DNA of 64,000 nt, taken from Nephromyces sp. MM_2019. Lineage: Eukaryota > Apicomplexa > Aconoidasida > Nephromycida. The stretch is taken from contig JADHZB010000751.1 in NCBI GenBank assembly GCA_015657535.1, forward strand, positions 1-64,000. The letters are read 5' to 3'. The notes beneath the pieces were generated by a model. It was not told the origin of the DNA and made no database searches. It worked only from the letters and a program-made list of their open reading frames with translations. Below, in pieces: positions 26,601 to 40,300 of this stretch (positions within the stretch are counted from its first letter, which is position 1; every line of letters starts with the position of its first letter). A program made the position numbers and the translations under genes.

Positions 26601-27066
26601 CTTGTTATACCGATAAAAAAAAAATTAGGCAAGATGAACGGGGAAGCTGAATCACCTATGCTTAACTAACGAGTGTCCAGAAATTTCCGTTTTAAATGAT
26701 AATTTAAGGTGCATACGAGGTAGTTGGTTTCATCTTAGCAAATAAAGCAAAGTTTTGTAGCAAGTTTTAAAAATTCAAGGGTGTTGCATAAATACGCAGT
26801 ACATAGCGTGGCATGGCGCTAATGCAAGAAATTTTTGCCTGGCCACTCTTAATGCACCAAGCAGAGTGACCAATGCCTACACTCCCGTTCATGTTTCATC
26901 TACACAAAATACTGGGGAATGAGTGCTTACCTCCGCTGTAGCTCTGAAAGCTACTTGCATGATCGTCATGCGTATAGTTACGCTTATAATAGGGTCTCCT
27001 ATTTGCCTTCTTAGCTCCTTTGAGCTTTTTTCTTATGAAGTCTAGCATATTTTTCCTCGAAGGCAT
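23628..27066 (-). CDS. Unidentified, largely disordered 680-residue protein, nine exons
   Basis: Nine exons join in phase from ATG to stop: 26931-27066, 26330-26500, 26043-26228, 25978-25999 (22 nt), 25686-25902, 25496-25536, 25114-25289, 24576-24998 and 23628-24298. The N-terminus is strongly basic (MPSRKNMLDFIRKKLKGAKK), followed by an Asp/Ser-rich segment (SGDWDDGKSRQDDGFLSPSN) and an acidic segment (ELSEPDIDIEQVIPRNSAEV). The centre has a short helical-looking part (TIRNFLDERIQEGSLRG); the remainder is Ser/Asn/Lys-rich and probably disordered. No enzyme motif or membrane segment is visible. A nuclear or cytoskeletal scaffold is conceivable from composition alone, but no function is claimed. 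The complete phase agreement, including the 22-nt exon, makes this one of the best-supported models in the window. Confidence 0.72.
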
Positions 27067-28181
27067 GGTTGTGGGCTAATTTTTTCAGGCTTATAACTTT
27101 GATATGATGAAAATCTCTGGGGTAGCGCTGCAGCACAGCATTCATATTCTACAGTATTTTTCAGTTCCTTCTCAAACGTGACAAGCAAAACGGAACTTAT
27201 TTCTTGCAGATAAGGCGTAATTTAAGCTATTCTTAGGGTAAGCGCTGCTCAAAAAATCTTGTTACTGAAAGTAATCGTGCGCCGAGCAAGCAAACATAAA
27301 TGAAAAAAGAGCGAGGTTACATCTGTTCTCTTCATATCATTCAAGTAGAATTGACATAGTTATTCAAAGAAGATCTAAGACATAACTTTCATAGATCACT
27401 TCATTGTAATTTTTGCCCAATTAGCAGCGAACGGAGCAGCAATGGATCCCACAAGCTTTTCACAGCGATGGAGGAATAAGCCACCATCAGGTCAACCTAA
27501 CATCTGCATCGAAAATAACCTAGAGTATATAAAACGAAAGGCCATGAGCGCTCCGTACAGCAGCTGGCCTGAAATTAAATGCAATACAGCAGTCAAACCT
27601 CTCAGGTAATTACCAACCAAAAACTATCTTCTCCGAAAGTGGCGAGCAGCGTTTGCTATATCGGGTGCGACGCTTCCCTCCACCTATCGCTCAATGCATT
27701 TTTTTCCTAGCAATTTCTTTTGTTCTAAAAGAAGCTTCACTCTTCGCAAATGGTTGATCGCGGATATATCAGATTCAAGAGTAATTGCTACATGGCAAGG
27801 ATCTCTTTTTTACGCTCAAATTTAGCTTAAAAGCATGAGAAACCCACAATGTGACGTTACGTGGTATAGGGCCAGATAGCATGACCGCATGAGATTGCTA
27901 CGTATGCGTACCGGCGATCCAGCCGTTCAAAGGGATGAATGTCACGTAGGTTGGTATAAAATTATCGTGGGTGGCTGCGGGCTACCACTTAGCTGTATCA
28001 AATCACAAGCACGACAGAAGTTTAGAACTACACCCGGTAATGGACCAGGCGCTGCTGTGCCGTCTAGTTCTAGTTGGTAAGCCGCGTGACAAAAGCAAAA
28101 GGACGGTAGGGATAAAAATATCTATCGAGTCCATAGGCAATCTGAATCGACATTCTTAGATAACATAGAACTTGAAGGCAA
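27067..28181. other. Interval between minus-strand genes
   Basis: This holds the presumed promoter of the nine-exon gene (27.07 kb) and the 3' flank of the next one. Two overlapping plus-strand frames of about 62 codons (27889-28159) are more GC-rich than their surroundings but have no motif. Nothing else is supportable. Confidence 0.4.
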
Positions 28182-30657
28182 TCACGATGGTTTTGAGCTA
28201 CTTAACAATGTCGGCAGTAGCGCATATATTAGGTAGTACTGCGGTGGTAACTTTAATATGCTATAACCGTAGCATAAGGCCGAGGTAGAAGTGCCGCACG
28301 TATAACTTCTATGACATTCGAAGTCCACTTTTCTATTGAGCATAAGGACTCCCAAGACTTCATGCTTCCATAAAAATACATGCAATTTTTGTCTCCAGGA
28401 ATCGCTGAGATCCAAAAACATATTAAAGAGTAAATTTTTTACTATTTCGCTGACGAAGTCATGCAGTACACGGCAAAAAATTTGAAGTGGCCTTGTGCAC
28501 GCTACATTTCTATATTCCTTCAAAAACAAGCGCGGCATAGAGCCAATCATTATGGTAACAGCTTATAGTTTCCGAGGAGCGTTCACATTACAAATTATGT
28601 TGACCGAGCTAACACCTGGTATGCAAAAAACTAAGCAACTTTTGAAAAGAAGCGTAGCCCTCTATTATTAACTATTATTGCCTCATAAGCTGCTATCTTC
28701 CGTTTTATTAAAAAAATTTACAGGTAATAAATTGCTCGCACGCTTTCTTTAGATTAGAGCCTTGTCAAGTACGCACGACAAAAAATTCTAAGAGATTTAT
28801 TCATTCGCTAGCTTGTACTAAAGCAACTTAATTTAGCATCAGCACGAATTTGTTAGGGTGTGTAAAAATAAGAAGGTGCTTGCGCAGAGAATTAAACAGG
28901 AGAAGCATAAAAATACATTTTGATACAAATTTCCAACCCCAATCTCCGTTTTTATAATCTCAACAAAAAATATAGTTCTTGAAGCCAACGATGATCTTTG
29001 AAAGTGTGCCGTGGTAATGCTGGCAAGCAATACCACAAAAATGCCTGATTCGTCATCGAAAATATCATACTACTGTCACACTCTGTATAGCTCCTTACTC
29101 AAGGCACCTATTAGCTTAAAGCCCTTTTGACTGTATTAGATGATAAATGGAAATGTTATTGCATAAGCCTCTTAAGAGTAAACATCGAACACTTAAAAAG
29201 AGCCCAAAAAACATCACGGAATCTTTACTAGCTTGGGCGGTCATAATGTTATAAATATATTTTGTGGGTCCACCGTTTATGTTATTGACAAAGGCAGATT
29301 ATTTTTCTTGCTTTTAACCTTGTCAGCAGTATGTATTACGGAAACTGTGCCGCAAACAAATTTTTTTAATTTTGCAGCTAATCATATAAGTGCTATAGTG
29401 CTTGCAGCCAAGGAGCCAGCTATCTACTCACTATAATTCTTATTTCCATTGCATTTCTTTCAATCATCTAAAATAGGTAAAACCAATTTATGCTGTTGCG
29501 GAAAGCGCACAAAGCATCCCTATTTCTTGTTGGATCGATTGTTTTGCAAGCGCTTTGCTTCAAATTTTTGATTTTACAGATGGTTCTTTAAATTCAGCAT
29601 AACCTATATTTTGTCTTGCATATTGTAGCCGAGTGAAATATATTTTTGGGCTTTTATACCAAAATAAGGAACGAACATTTCTACTAGCTCTAACTGTGCA
29701 GCGATATAGCGCAACTCTATAGTTTCATTAGGAGAGCCAGTCGTCAGAAAATGAAGCGAAGCACAAAGTGGCTGGCAAGGTATGCGCCAACAATTAAATA
29801 CTAAGCCAAGCATACTTAGAGGCACATCAGGTGAAAATTGCAAAACAAAACATGTGCCCGGGTAGCATGTCTAGCGTAACACCTTTCTCAGGAGGCTCGA
29901 CATACTAATTTCGGTGAGTCAGCACCAAACCTACAAGAAACCAATCTCTTCTCTCTGTACAGCCATACGAAACCAGTTTAAATTCTAGCTGGAATAAATT
30001 TATTGCATATCCTTGCCCTCTGAGTCCCTGCTACCGCTTGTTTACCAGGAAAATTTTCTTCAAACTCTTTCCGTAGAATGTTGTAGCTAAAGAGCCATAA
30101 AACAAGTATTTTTTTTCGGTCTAGAAGAGCGCCGTTTTCAATTGCAAACTACTGTTCATATCGACTAGCTTCATAAAAGTGTTGTCATAATGCTTTTCTA
30201 ACACTTGGTGGTGCCATAAAAATACGTCAAAAACAAAATTTTATTTTAGATAATATTTTTGAGAAAAAGATTTTACTTCGGGGGAGCGAGTACTTCGAAA
30301 GTAAGTTCATCAGTTAAAAGTACATGGCTTATTTCAAATAGTGAAATAGCCACAAAAACGGTGCTTACTCCAGTAGCGAGGACGTAACGGCGCAATACTC
30401 ATATGCGACTCTCAGAGAAAACAGTTGCGTACACATGGAGTATCTTAGAATCAACTCGACTAAGCTGTAAAAGCCATATTCCAATTGCTATTGAGGCCCT
30501 TTTGCGGGTTGAAAATTTAATAGTATTAACGCCACCTTCCGGTACAGCTAAACTTAAAAAACTGGACTGGCTTAATTGATACGCTGGCTTGCCTTCTCTT
30601 ACACCTTTTAAGGCTATTAGAGTAAGCAGGGCATCTTCAAGTCGCAAAAAAGTCCCA
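28182..30657 (-). CDS. C-terminal part of an unidentified helical protein, three exons
   Basis: Exons 30435-30657, 29660-29870 and 28182-28561 join in phase (phase 0 at a GTGTAC donor, then G|CT at a GTATAA donor), ending at a stop at 28182; about 270 residues. The first exon begins at an acceptor in mid-codon, so the N-terminus lies upstream and was not found. The sequence is Leu/Ile/Phe-rich with repeated amphipathic stretches, for example EDALLTLIALKGVREGK, TIELRYIAAQLELVEMF and VLHDFVSEIVKNLLFNMFLD, as in HEAT-like or other helical-repeat scaffolds. This is an impression of composition, not a family match. It is the last minus-strand gene before the change to plus-strand genes. Confidence 0.42.
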
Positions 30658-30663
30658 CTCCGT

Positions 30664-31892
30664 TACTAATTTTAAAGGATTGAAGGCACTCAACACATTA
30701 GCAAATAATAACTAAGCGAACTCTTTTCCATATTTACTGCCAAAAAAATTAAACAATATAAAATTTATGCTATGCTGTAGTATCCTGCAAAATTTCTTGC
30801 TTTTGTAGGAAGGAAGGGATTAGAATGTTAATGCAAATTGCATATGAACCTTCAATTTGTTGCAAAATCTCATTAAAAAAAAAAAGTGGCCAGTTACACA
30901 CGAATTCTAGGGAAAAATTACCATTATTTAATGTTGCAAAAATTTTTTAGTTGGCTTGCTTTTGCAGTTAAGGCAGTTTATAAATGGGAATCTCAGTTTT
31001 TAAGCTAATAAATGGTCCTTAAAATTGAAAGCAGCTCAAAATATATTTTCTTCAGAAACTGCTCCATCCCAAGCGCGCCTCTGCCTTCAAAGAAGCTATC
31101 TCAAATATATTACTTAATTTTATAGTAATCCATGTATGGTACCAAAAGCTTCTTAAACCCTTCACCGGTAGTCGTGTTAAGAAAAGCTCATTATTCATTG
31201 CTCAGTTATTGTCATTAATGTTAAGTAAATAAATTTTTCTTGCAATTTCTATTTGCCTTCTGGTACAAACTTTTTGGTCAAAAATTTTTGAAATACCCAA
31301 GAGATGCAAGGTAAGATTTTTCCCTAAATAGCCCAATTCTGTCATGATAGGCTAAGTCAGAGAGTTTAGCCATTAGATTATATTGAAAACAGAAAAACCT
31401 CTTCTAAAGAATTAGAGCCTAAAATTAAGCTTTTTGTTGCTAAAGTTAAATGAAAAGAAATATAAGCTTATTGAAAATTTTCAGCTACCTCTATGTAAAC
31501 TCTATTATATAAATAACTATTTCGATAGGATTAATTTTATGATAATACTATTTTGGAAGCAAAAATTTTTTGCACTTTCTATTAACCCCATACTCGCTTG
31601 GACAATATATAAAGAAAACAGCTTTCATAAAACTTTGGTATACAAGAAAAACCTCCGTTGCAATTGCAGATTTTATAGCTTTTTTTTAGTATAATTTACA
31701 TAGAATTCTGTGGATTTAGTGAAGAATTGCTTTTTTGTGCGCATGATAAGGAATAGATTTTTTTTTTAATTATATCAAAAATAATAATTTTTTGCTGTAT
31801 TGCAATACTTGTTATTTTACATACACAAATTTCCATATTACATTAAAATGCGACACCTCTTGATTGAAACTTTAAAAGTTATTTATTGAATA
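30664..31892. other. Strand-switch interval between minus- and plus-strand gene sets
   Basis: Very AT-rich sequence separates the minus-strand gene at 28.2-30.7 kb from the plus-strand cytochrome b5 gene. It may hold divergent promoters and the missing 5' exons of both. A plus-strand frame at 31434-31694 lies here but has the composition of AT-rich noncoding DNA. Confidence 0.4.
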
Positions 31893-33947
31893 GTGCAAGC
31901 AAAAGATCCTGTACAAGAATTCAAAAAAAAATATCTTGCAGGTAAAACTTCAAAAGCTGGAGCACTATCCTTCTCAGAGGCTAGCGATCAGTGCTTAAAA
32001 ACTTTAGGTGTTTCTGGAAAATCCAGTTTTACCGCCGAAGAGGTGAATAAACCTTTGCAGCATTGTTTATACATTTTTGTGTAAAAATGAATTTGTTTTT
32101 ATTTTATATGGCCGGATATTCAAAACTGCTAGTGCTAAGAGAAAAAAATATAATTTTATCAAAAATTAACAAAAATAAGGACACAACACCGATATGAGGC
32201 GTGTGTTTTGATACTATATAGAGATGAAATCAAAGAGAGCTATCTATGAATAATATATATATAATTATAAAATTTTCTGTATTCCGCCGTACTGTTCTTT
32301 AATAACAAATACTACTTTATCAAATAAAAGTTAGCAAAGCACGTAATAACACGGCAGAATTACTGTGATATGGTGCCCATCTATTTAAAGTTTTATTTTA
32401 ACCATAATTAAAACAATTTAATGTAGGCAAAAAAAATTTTAAAGTCAAAAAATGAGCTGCCAAAAATTTATATTACCTTAGGTTATCTAAAAACGATAAT
32501 AATACATTTTCAAAAGATATTTTAGAAACCAGCTCCTGCTAAATAGCAGCCAAACAAAAAATTATTTAGCTTGTTTTTGAAACTTTAGATTTAATTTAAA
32601 ATGTGTTTAAAAGCATTCGTTTCACGAAATTTTTATTTTTTAACTTATTTTCGTTAGCTGGGGTAATAAAAAATTTTGAAAAAGATAGCGATTACAAGTT
32701 ATTTATAATTTTTAACTATTAGGTAACAACATAAAAGGCATAATAATTTGGGAGATTTTACAAAAAATTGGATTAAAAAAGGCCAAAAAATAAATTAAAA
32801 ATATTTTATACGCTAAAAATTGCAAATAAAGTTAGTTATGGCACCTTAAATGATATTAAAAAAAATTGCGAGTATTTTTTTAGGAATAGGGAATATATTT
32901 TTTTCTTTCATATTTAAAAAACTACTGAACAATTTGTAGAACAAATTACAGAGTAACTTTGTTTGGTAATTAAATATCTTGCTTTTTTAAATAATGTATG
33001 ACCAAAGGAGGCATTAAATATAAACGTGTCTTCAACGAAATTGTAAATAGCGTTTATATTAAAAGTAAGTTTCGCAATTTAGTTGGGGCTTAATTTAATA
33101 ATAAAATTTTTAAAAGCATATAATGTAACCATTGGCAGTTTTTTCATAGTTATATAAACTAAAAGCTTCTTTTTATTGTAGGTATCAAAACATCGAGTGC
33201 CTCCTGATGTTTGGATCATATATAAAGATTCTGTTTATAACATATATCCATATTTAAAATTTCATCCAGGAGGTACTATTTTCGCTAATTTTAGCCCAAA
33301 TTTTACAAAAAAACTAATTCAAGCTTAAGTGCTGTCTTTTTTTTAATAGTAAATCTACTAAAATTTTTAATATTTTGTAAGCTGTTCAATGGTTAAAAAA
33401 CTATTTGCCTGATATAGTAAAGCAGAAAATTTTAAGCTGCTGTTGAGTAATATTAATTATTATTAAAAAAAATTATAATTTTCTAGCTTTATGTGTAGAA
33501 AGAATTTGCAAGCTAATAATGATATACTCCATCCTTAGAAGCAATTCTTGGCTTGCAGTGAATAATATCAAAATTCGCGGTATATGAATTTTTTGGTGTA
33601 AAATTTGCATTAAAAAAATTTAGGCATTTACTAAACATCTGTACGCTCATAGCATATTCTCTTACATTCATTACAAAGAAAACAGAAAAAATTTTGAAAA
33701 ATAAAATTTTCAATATGTTGTCAACTTTTTGGCTGCTTTACGGTTCCTACAAACTTTTTGATATATCTAATACACCCCCGGGCGCATAGGTCAAAAAGTT
33801 TTATTGGACGCAGCTGGTACCGACTGCACAAGTCTATTTAATGCAACACATCCTTGGGTCAATGGAGAGCTAATTTTAAAAAATTGTAGGATAGGAACTT
33901 TGATACACGACCCAAAAAAAAAGTCTTCTAGGAAGACCTTATTTTAA
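31893..33947 (+). CDS. Small stand-alone cytochrome b5 domain protein
   Basis: Heme-binding electron carrier. Exons 31893-32042, 33182-33272 and 33790-33947 join in phase (phase 0, then GGA G|GT), giving about 132 residues. The core reads EEVSKHRVPPDVWIIYKDSV, then YLKFHPGG with the first heme-ligand His, then LLDAAGTDCTSLFNATHPWV with the second ligand His in THPWVNGE, and ends LKNCRIGTL. This order closely parallels the b5 domain of NCB5OR-type proteins. No flavin/NADH reductase domain follows, because a stop occurs soon after a Lys/Ser-rich tail; no C-terminal membrane anchor is visible. The first exon begins with a GTG frame just after an AG, so an upstream exon with the true ATG is likely. 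Family is certain; redox partner unknown. Confidence 0.88.
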
Positions 33948-36900
33948 ACATTTCTAAAGTTTCTCTTGTTTATTTTTTCAAATATTTCTTGTTCAAATGA
34001 CACAAAAAATTAAAGTTTAAACACAATTTAACAAATTTTTTTGTATATTAAATGCATTGCAAGCCACTGATGAATGAGGTGTATGCATTGTAAGCACAGA
34101 AAGTGAAAGACATAACTATATCCAAGAAACTTTTGTGGCATTGCACGATATATGGTTAAAAAACAGATTATTAACCTGCGAAAAAAATACAAAACTTGAT
34201 GTTTTTTATTAATTGCTGGCTACCTGATAAACATAGATACTAATTTGGAGCCTAAAAAAATGCACCACGCGAGGCATAATTATGCCTCTATTTGCATTAT
34301 TTGATATTAATGCCCCATCTTTTTTGCAAGTTAAAAACAAAAAAAAACTACTTAACCTTTTCCTTCAACCTAAAAGCTAATTTAACATAACGTCACCCTC
34401 AGCTATAGTGCTGAGTTTTTTCATTTTTACGCTCTTTTGATTTTGGAATCAAACGCGGGCTATAACAGACAAAAAATTTTTAAGTTGTGGATAGGATCTT
34501 TAACTTGTCTACTATGTGAAAAATTTATGGCTCTAGAAACCTATACTTATAAAAAATGAATTTTAGATCTATTCGCTTATTTTTCCATACCATTCTTCAT
34601 AGCTCTAGGCATGTGAAATGTCTTTCATTTCATCGATATACACTTTTTTTATAGCATAGTATAACTCCTTTTACTTTGCTAGTGCCAATACTTGGGAAAT
34701 AAAGTCTTGGAGCTGGTATTAATGCACTGCACAAAATTATTTCCACAGAAAGGAATGTAAACGAATTATAGCTACACATGTCTTACTGATACCAAGAACA
34801 AGCTCTGTAACATACCAATGCTTCCCCTAGCGTTCACGAGTTGAGTTTCCTACACTTTTGTATTCCTTAATTTACACCTCGCCCGTATCCATTAGCTACC
34901 AGATGTAGTCTCCCCTAAAACACACTTGTAATGAAAGCTATGTCGATTTTCGTACTACTCGAAGTTTGGTATCCATGGGCAAATACTGGAACACGATCTG
35001 CGCTCTATAGCGTAGTTACAATCTTAACATACGCTTCAGAATTAACTCGTAAAAATATATATACAGAGTTCTTGTGAGCTCTATTTGCAACCTAAATCTA
35101 GATTAACAAAGGCATGTTTAGGGTACTTCTGTTTCAAGATATTCAGAAAACTCGCCACATTAAATGCATGCAGCCTACTAAAACAGAGTTTCATTGCATT
35201 TTTTTTGCTGATAATTATACGCTTTACAGAAATAAGAGTGATTGTCCTGAAAATAAAAAAATTACATTAGTATAGGTGCTTAGCGCAATTTTATAAAAGC
35301 AAAGTGTTTTGTAATTACATAAAAGCGATTATCAGGAGTCTTCGTATACATCGTGTGTAGGTTAATCCTAATACGAGGGTAAATCCCGACTGGGTTTGAA
35401 TGACTTCATTAACTAATATAACCGTGCTGCTACTTTTGCCAGAAACTGATTACTGAACCGCTCTGACCATGATTAATTGAAAGTTTTCCCTATGATATAA
35501 TATAATTTTATACACTCGAGATGCAGACATCATTAGGGACTCTCAGCTGGCGCGAATTATGAATAGTGACGGAGTTCAGGAGCAATTCAGTGAAGGAAGT
35601 TAGGAAAGGCCAAAAGTAGTAGTGATCATATCATCGAAAAAAAGAAGTAACACAGCATTTGATTATTGCATGTCCTTTTAGAATGGGGAGTGGCATGCCT
35701 TTTAAAATTCTTGAGGACCTAAATTACTTATGTGGATAGGCGGCGTTGTTGCACTTCGATACTTATTCTTATTGTGCAGCATTGAAGGATGTGTCAATAG
35801 AATAGGTGGTATTGGCATGTGGAAACCAGCCTCTAGTATGCAGTAGCGACTGTGATCAATTTTACTACAAGGGCTAACTAAATTCTGAGCTAAAAGAAGA
35901 TGCTGTCACAAAAACATTACCTGGGTTATAAACGCCCATTGTCCCTAGAAACAAAAAGCAGCGCTGCTACGGAATATATCCTCCGAGCAATGCTCCAGAG
36001 TGCAGGAATGGACCTGTATTTGCTACTGACTTCTTATCATGTGATAGCATTTCACTCCAGCTGAATTATAATGAAAACATAAGCGCAATGCTGAATGTAG
36101 GCATAAAAAGCAAAGCTGACTTTATCTACGCGATTAACACCGTTGAGCATGTTTCCCGCGAGCGCCATACTATTACGTTATGACGCTCCAGTAAGGGCTA
36201 AGTAGTTCTAACTCACGGATCTACAAAATACGTTATTGGCTGCTTACCAAGAAAACGTAGTGCACACTCATCGAAACTTCTTATATGCATTAATCTAAAT
36301 TTAATGTACCCCTCACTTCGATGTAAGTTGCTGATGATGGGCATGGCATTTCAGAGCGTAGATTTCATCACAGGAAATCGACAATTTAACAGAGACTACT
36401 CAATGAGCGTGTCCCGTCCTCAGCTCGTTTAGATTTGGTAAGAAAAATGAATTTGCTATCCTTGGAACTACAAAAACGAATAAAACTTCCTAAAATTTTT
36501 AAAGAGCTTCTTAAAGTATGAAGCAAGCAGGTCAAAACTTGAATGCAGCGATAATTTTAATAGGCTAGCTAGCACTTTAGCTCTTTTGCTACGCAAATTG
36601 ACCTCCCGCATTGAAAAAGCTTGAGCTAGTTCAACTGTTCACTGAAGAGCATGCCATATGCATCTTGTTTCTATAAATAGTATATTCACACTCTACATAA
36701 TGTAAAAAAAATAATAAAACTGCAAAAAAATTAATAAAGCTACAGGCCAAAAACATTGATAAGCTCTGAAATGCTTGTCTCCAATAAAATAAGCTTTTTA
36801 ATTACTCTAGCCGTAAACAATAAACAACAAGGCATGATGGTGTTAAAACCATGAGATATATCCCATCTGTATTTCTCCACCTATAGTTTTAGCTTATTTT

Positions 36901-37335
36901 TTTGTAATTTTCCTACTTTTCCGCAGTTTTCAAAGTTCACATTTTCGGAATCATAGAAAACGAACTTTATCCATACTCATCGATTTTTCACTATATGAAA
37001 AAAAACATCCCCTAAGCCTTAAATTTTTGACTTTTTCATCTCGGAATTTATTTTTGGTGCTATCAATCTTTTGCCGTCTTAATGAATTGTGCGGAGACAA
37101 GAACATAGTTTAGCCTGATGAGGCAAAGCGATCGAAGCACTACTGTGAAGTAATTTTTTTAAGGGGCTTTTTTGGTGAATTTTGAGGTTATCACTTGACA
37201 GATTGCAGGCAATTTATATGCACATCCGGCACTGATACGGTCAAATAAACTTTTTTCAGACAGTCATTAGAAATTTGCCGCTGGTTTCTTTCTTACGATA
37301 ATTTTTATTGCAGCGATTTAACCACCTGCATTAGC
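33948..37335. other. Gene-poor interval with a less AT-rich island
   Basis: No gene could be supported. The stretch from about 34.6 to 36.6 kb is visibly richer in G and C than the very AT-rich DNA on either side and holds only short frames, such as a 54-codon plus-strand frame at about 35902-36064. This could be a degraded insertion, but no terminal repeat, transposase or reverse-transcriptase motif was seen. Confidence 0.35.
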
Positions 37336-40300
37336 ATGGAGCTCCATCGGTATATACCCATTTTTGTTCCTGAGCAACTTAGAGTGGATGAGGCTACTAA
37401 AGTTATCAAAGTATCCCGAGTGCTTCAAGAAAACAGTGAGACAGTTGCTTTTCAGCTTTTTAAAATTATTTTCTAGTAATTTAGATCCCATTTATTGCTT
37501 TGCCAAAGTTTTTGTATTTAGATAAAATAAGAAAAAGATGGTAATTTCTAGCATGCTGAAAATTCAAAAAAAATTCAGAGAAGCATGGCAAGCTCACAGA
37601 AATCAGATACCAGCGTACAAGCAGGGGATATCAAATGAAATTACTGGCAGCAATGATTCCTTTATTTGTAATGGCTATTACTCTTCCTTTGGAGGCTTTA
37701 TTTTCTTTTCGGTGAGCCTTGCTATAGTTTGTGGACAAATATATTCAGGTTGAGCAGGCAGATATTGGAGAAAAAATACGCGAGCGTACTTTTTGAGAAC
37801 TTTATCGTATAAATATTTGTATGTTCAGATGATGGTACTTTTAGCCTCTCCACGACTGACTAGCGATCTTCGCTTCAATAGGTCTTTCTTATTGAAATTT
37901 GAATGCATGAACAATGTTCAAAATTAGAAATGCAATATTAAAGCTGTTGCTTGGAAATCTTTAAATATATAGCAATGATTACTCAGCAATCAGTATAAAT
38001 TCTTGGAGAATAATGAAATGCAAGGGCTCCTTTATTGCAGTATGGCTCAACTGCTACTTGCGAGGGGTCTTTAAATTGTGCAGCATAATGAATTTTGTAA
38101 AAAAACTGACTTGCTATGATGGAATGACATTTTCAGCTCTCAGTCTATTTGAAAGCTACACTTAAATGCTATTCATAAACAAATAAATGCATGTTTTCTG
38201 TTTTTTGATTTAAATATGCTACTGCTTCAGTGAGCTTAAAAAACAAAAAACGTTATTAGGATATCTAACCAGCGAGAGAGTAGCAATGGAAAACTTTGAC
38301 CACGACTTGGAAGTCTCAAATTCAGCCTTGGCAATTTTTGCATTGCACGGAAAGCAGAGCGCACCGTACTACATATTTGAATTGAATAGCTTAGGCTATG
38401 CAAAGCTTTACGAAGGCATTGAAAAAAGCTTACAAAAATACGCATATTCAGGCTGCCATACAAAGTTGGTGGAGGAAAACACTGATGCTACAGAATATGA
38501 TGTCTTCTCTGTTAGCGCCTTAGATTATTGTAAATCTTGCGCATTGAAAACCTTACAGGGAGCACTTCCAAAAAATTTCGGGAAAATTTTAGAAAATGAT
38601 CTCTTAAATCCAAAATGTAGCCTCATTGAAGCGGTGCAAACGAATTTGAATAGCCTAAATGATAGTATAAGAATAGCTTTTGATTCTTACTACTTATCAA
38701 CTGAAGAAAAATTTTTAGAGCTGCAGAATTATAAAAAAAGTTTAGTTATACTATGGCAGCAGTTAGACAATTTGGAAGCAAAAATCGCTGGTTATTAAAG
38801 CCATTATCCTTTTTTCATATATTTTTTATCATTCCATAATGCAATTTAAAAGTTAAAATCTGAAGCAAAAATTATAGCCTCGTAATTTTTTTGACTTCAG
38901 TGTAATTGCTTTGATTAAAAAAAAATTTTATAAACTGAATATATTGTATTACTTCGTACTCAAGAATATTCGGTACTTTTTCCGTTTTCACGATAATATA
39001 AAAATAATTCTAATAGTTTAATTTTAAGTTCTGAAATTTGATACAGATAAAAATATTTTTTATAATTAAAAAAAAGCATAGGACTGCATCAAAAAATGTT
39101 CTTCAGTCCATTTTCCAATGTAAAATGCAAGTTTAACGTCAAAATTTTATAAAATTTTTCAGTAATGAGGCTTTTTTAAAAATTTTAACTTAAAAAATTC
39201 GAAAGGTTGATAAAAAAAACCTAGAGCTCTTAAATTTAAGGAGAATAAAAGTAAAAATTAGGCTAATAGTGATGTTCGTTGTATACAATGAGAAGCCCAA
39301 TTTAATAAAGACAAAAGAAATGACAATCTTTACAAAATATAGTAAAAATGTAACTTATGCAGCGCAAAAAACTAACCAGCTATATATTCAATTTAACCAC
39401 CTTCAAAAAAAGTTTTCTCACCTAAATATAACGTAAGAACAAGACTTATAGTTTTATATTCTCGCTAGCTTAGCAAATTATTTTTTTTGCAAAACACAAT
39501 AAAACATATTAGAACACTTCAAAAAATTCACATTTAATTTAGATTAGACCTAATTTTTGCAAGCACTTTTGGTAATAATCTAAAAAAAATGCATAAACAA
39601 ATTTTTTTTAACTCAAAAATTTTTTTTTTCTTTAAGAATGCTCATGTGGTAGTAAGCGGTGTATATATATCCCTAAAAAATATTTTCAAAAGCAAAAATG
39701 ACTGTATGCCTCATATCAAAAATATTTCATTTTTACTTTTATTCAATTTTTTATTAAAATTTTACAGAGAAAACAAATTTCGGCCTTTCTAATATTTTTG
39801 TGATAATAAACGGTGGTCTTTTGCTAACACTAATAGTATTATTAGCAATTTTTTTGCCTAATCAATTTGAGCAGTGGATCGTTTTATTTGAAACTTGGGA
39901 GGCAACTTATTCTATAAAATGTTTGGTAAGCGTATATTTTACTTTTTGCATTGTAATATTTTTGTCTTAAATTAAAAAAAAAATTTTAATCTGTTTATAT
40001 TTATTTCAATCAAGTTTAAAAGGGCAGCTAAAAACTTTCAGTATTTTCAAAAAAATTTAGGACACGCAAAAAAGATACAAGGCCTTCAAAGTTTTGACAG
40101 CTGAAATAATTAATCGAAGAATGCTGCCTCAACTGACTGGCATATGTGGAATCTTATGGAATTTGCTTAGAGATGTAGTTCAGGTATATTGAAACTATTA
40201 AAATCTCTAAAAAAGCCAAAAAAATTTAGAATAAAAATTTCCCTGAAATTTTCTTTTACAGAAAAAAAGTAAAAAAACCAAAATTTATATAAAATATGTT

